DNA of 14,039 bases from contig JAKAHQ010000008.1 of assembly GCA_021814855.1 (NCBI GenBank), positions 1 through 14,039 on the forward strand. The letters are read 5' to 3'. The DNA comes from Bacteroidota bacterium (GTDB lineage Bacteria; Bacteroidota; Ignavibacteria; Ignavibacteriales; Melioribacteraceae). The notes below the pieces were generated by a model that was not told where the DNA came from, searched no databases, and saw nothing but the letters and a program-made list of their open reading frames with translations. Positions 13,322-14,039 of this stretch are shown here, in pieces. A program made the translations under genes and the position numbers. Numbering within the stretch: the stretch's first letter is position 1; every line of letters starts with the position of its first letter.

Positions 13322-14039
13322 CCGCTCAAAGAAATGAAGACGCGATAATAATTAATTTGCCTTCAGCCGCTCCGGACGAAAACAACAGCGTAGTTGTTCT
13401 TGATGTAGAAGGTAAAGCGGATGTGAACAATCCGCCGACAATTAAGAGCGCGTTTGATATTTTTATCGATAAGATTAATGTTGATGTTAACACCGAGCGC
13501 CAAAACACAGAGATACGATATACATTGGACGGCAGCACGCCGAACTCGAATTCTCCGGTTGTTTCAGGCCAGGTTACTATAGACAACACGGCGATTCTCT
13601 CCGCAAGATGTTTTAGAGATGGAAAACCCGTAAGCGGAACAGCACAGAAAAAATTCACAAAGGTTCAGCCGGAAAATTCACTTAATATTTCCGACCTCAC
13701 TCCCGGTCTAAGATGCAAATACTTCGAAGGCGCTTGGGATATGCTTCCGGATTTCGAAAGATTAAAACCCGTAAGCGATTATATCACTTCTAATTTTGAT
13801 ATAAGTAAAAGAAAAAGCGAAGAGAATTGCGGCTTCGATTTTAACGGCTACATTAAAATTCCGGCTCAAGATGTTTATGAGCTCACCACTGATTCCGACG
13901 ACGGAAGTAAATTATACATCGACGGCAAAGAGGTAGTCAAAAACGACGGCCTTCACGGAATGGTTCAGAAAAGCGGCATGGTAGCGCTCGCCGCCGGCTA
14001 TCATAAAATAAGAGTGACGTTTTTCCAAAAGTCGGGCGG
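13189..14039 (+). CDS. Frameshifted C-terminal part of the GH29 fucosidase with CHB_HEX_C-like and PA14-like modules (partial)
   Basis: This frame has no stop from 13189 to the window edge and continues the fucosidase. The GH29 C-terminal beta domain comes first (GGTRLYLHVFDWPKDGKLVVPG and SVVVLDVEGKADV). A CHB_HEX_C-like module follows at about 13440-13640 (IRYTLDGSTPNSNSPV). A PA14-like domain runs from about 13709 (GLRCKYFEGAW, VYELTTDSDDGSKLYIDG, AAGYHKIRVTFF) and is cut off by the edge. PA14 domains in glycosidases often bind or orient carbohydrate. There is no start codon or RBS of its own, so it should be read as the same gene as 12077-13321 with a one-base indel between. The clean reading frame after the shift points to a very recent mutation or a sequencing error rather than old decay. 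Confidence 0.85.

Overview
The window looks like chromosomal DNA from a Bacteroidota/Ignavibacteriota-type bacterium, possibly close to Ignavibacteria. That placement is inferred from several traits: Sec signal peptides ending in 'AQ' with weak or missing Shine-Dalgarno sites, an anti-sigma factor with a FecR-like periplasmic part, a small pilin-like protein with a GGGG-x-S-F-x-G-W motif, and a run of secreted glycoside hydrolases. No rRNA, tRNA, CRISPR array, transposase or phage gene was seen.

Left end (1-890). The minus strand carries a fragment that reads as an ATP-dependent DNA ligase N-terminal region, with an in-frame 7-bp tandem repeat inside it. It stops abruptly near position 180, where a plus-strand gene for a coiled-coil protein appears to have lost its own start. 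Next comes a 303-bp non-coding stretch that can fold into a 79-nt cloverleaf-like structure. After it lies a small lipoprotein gene.

Regulatory block 1 (894-3514). The lipoprotein gene converges, with one base between, on a minus-strand operon: pilin-like membrane protein, divergent ECF sigma factor, and an anti-sigma factor combining a zinc finger, one membrane segment and a FecR-like domain. Sigma and anti-sigma overlap by ATGA.

Lipid gene (3785-5264). After a divergent intergenic region with nested inverted repeats lies a full-length relative of the eukaryotic sphingolipid delta-4 desaturase (DEGS1 type) with all histidine boxes. A small DinB-like protein gene follows.

Regulatory block 2 (5274-6571, minus). 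A typical ECF sigma factor is followed by two small membrane proteins. The first may be a non-zinc-finger anti-sigma. A DUF1648 membrane protein is divergent from it.

Glycan block (7283-14039, plus). A perfect 16-bp palindrome of LacI-family type precedes three secreted glycosidases: GH20 beta-N-acetylhexosaminidase, GH92 alpha-mannosidase and GH29 alpha-L-fucosidase. Their combined specificity fits trimming of N-glycans or other glycoprotein glycans outside the cytoplasm. The GH29 gene carries an apparent one-base deletion in an A-run near 13185-13188. Its C-terminal CHB_HEX_C-like and PA14-like modules continue in another frame to the window edge.
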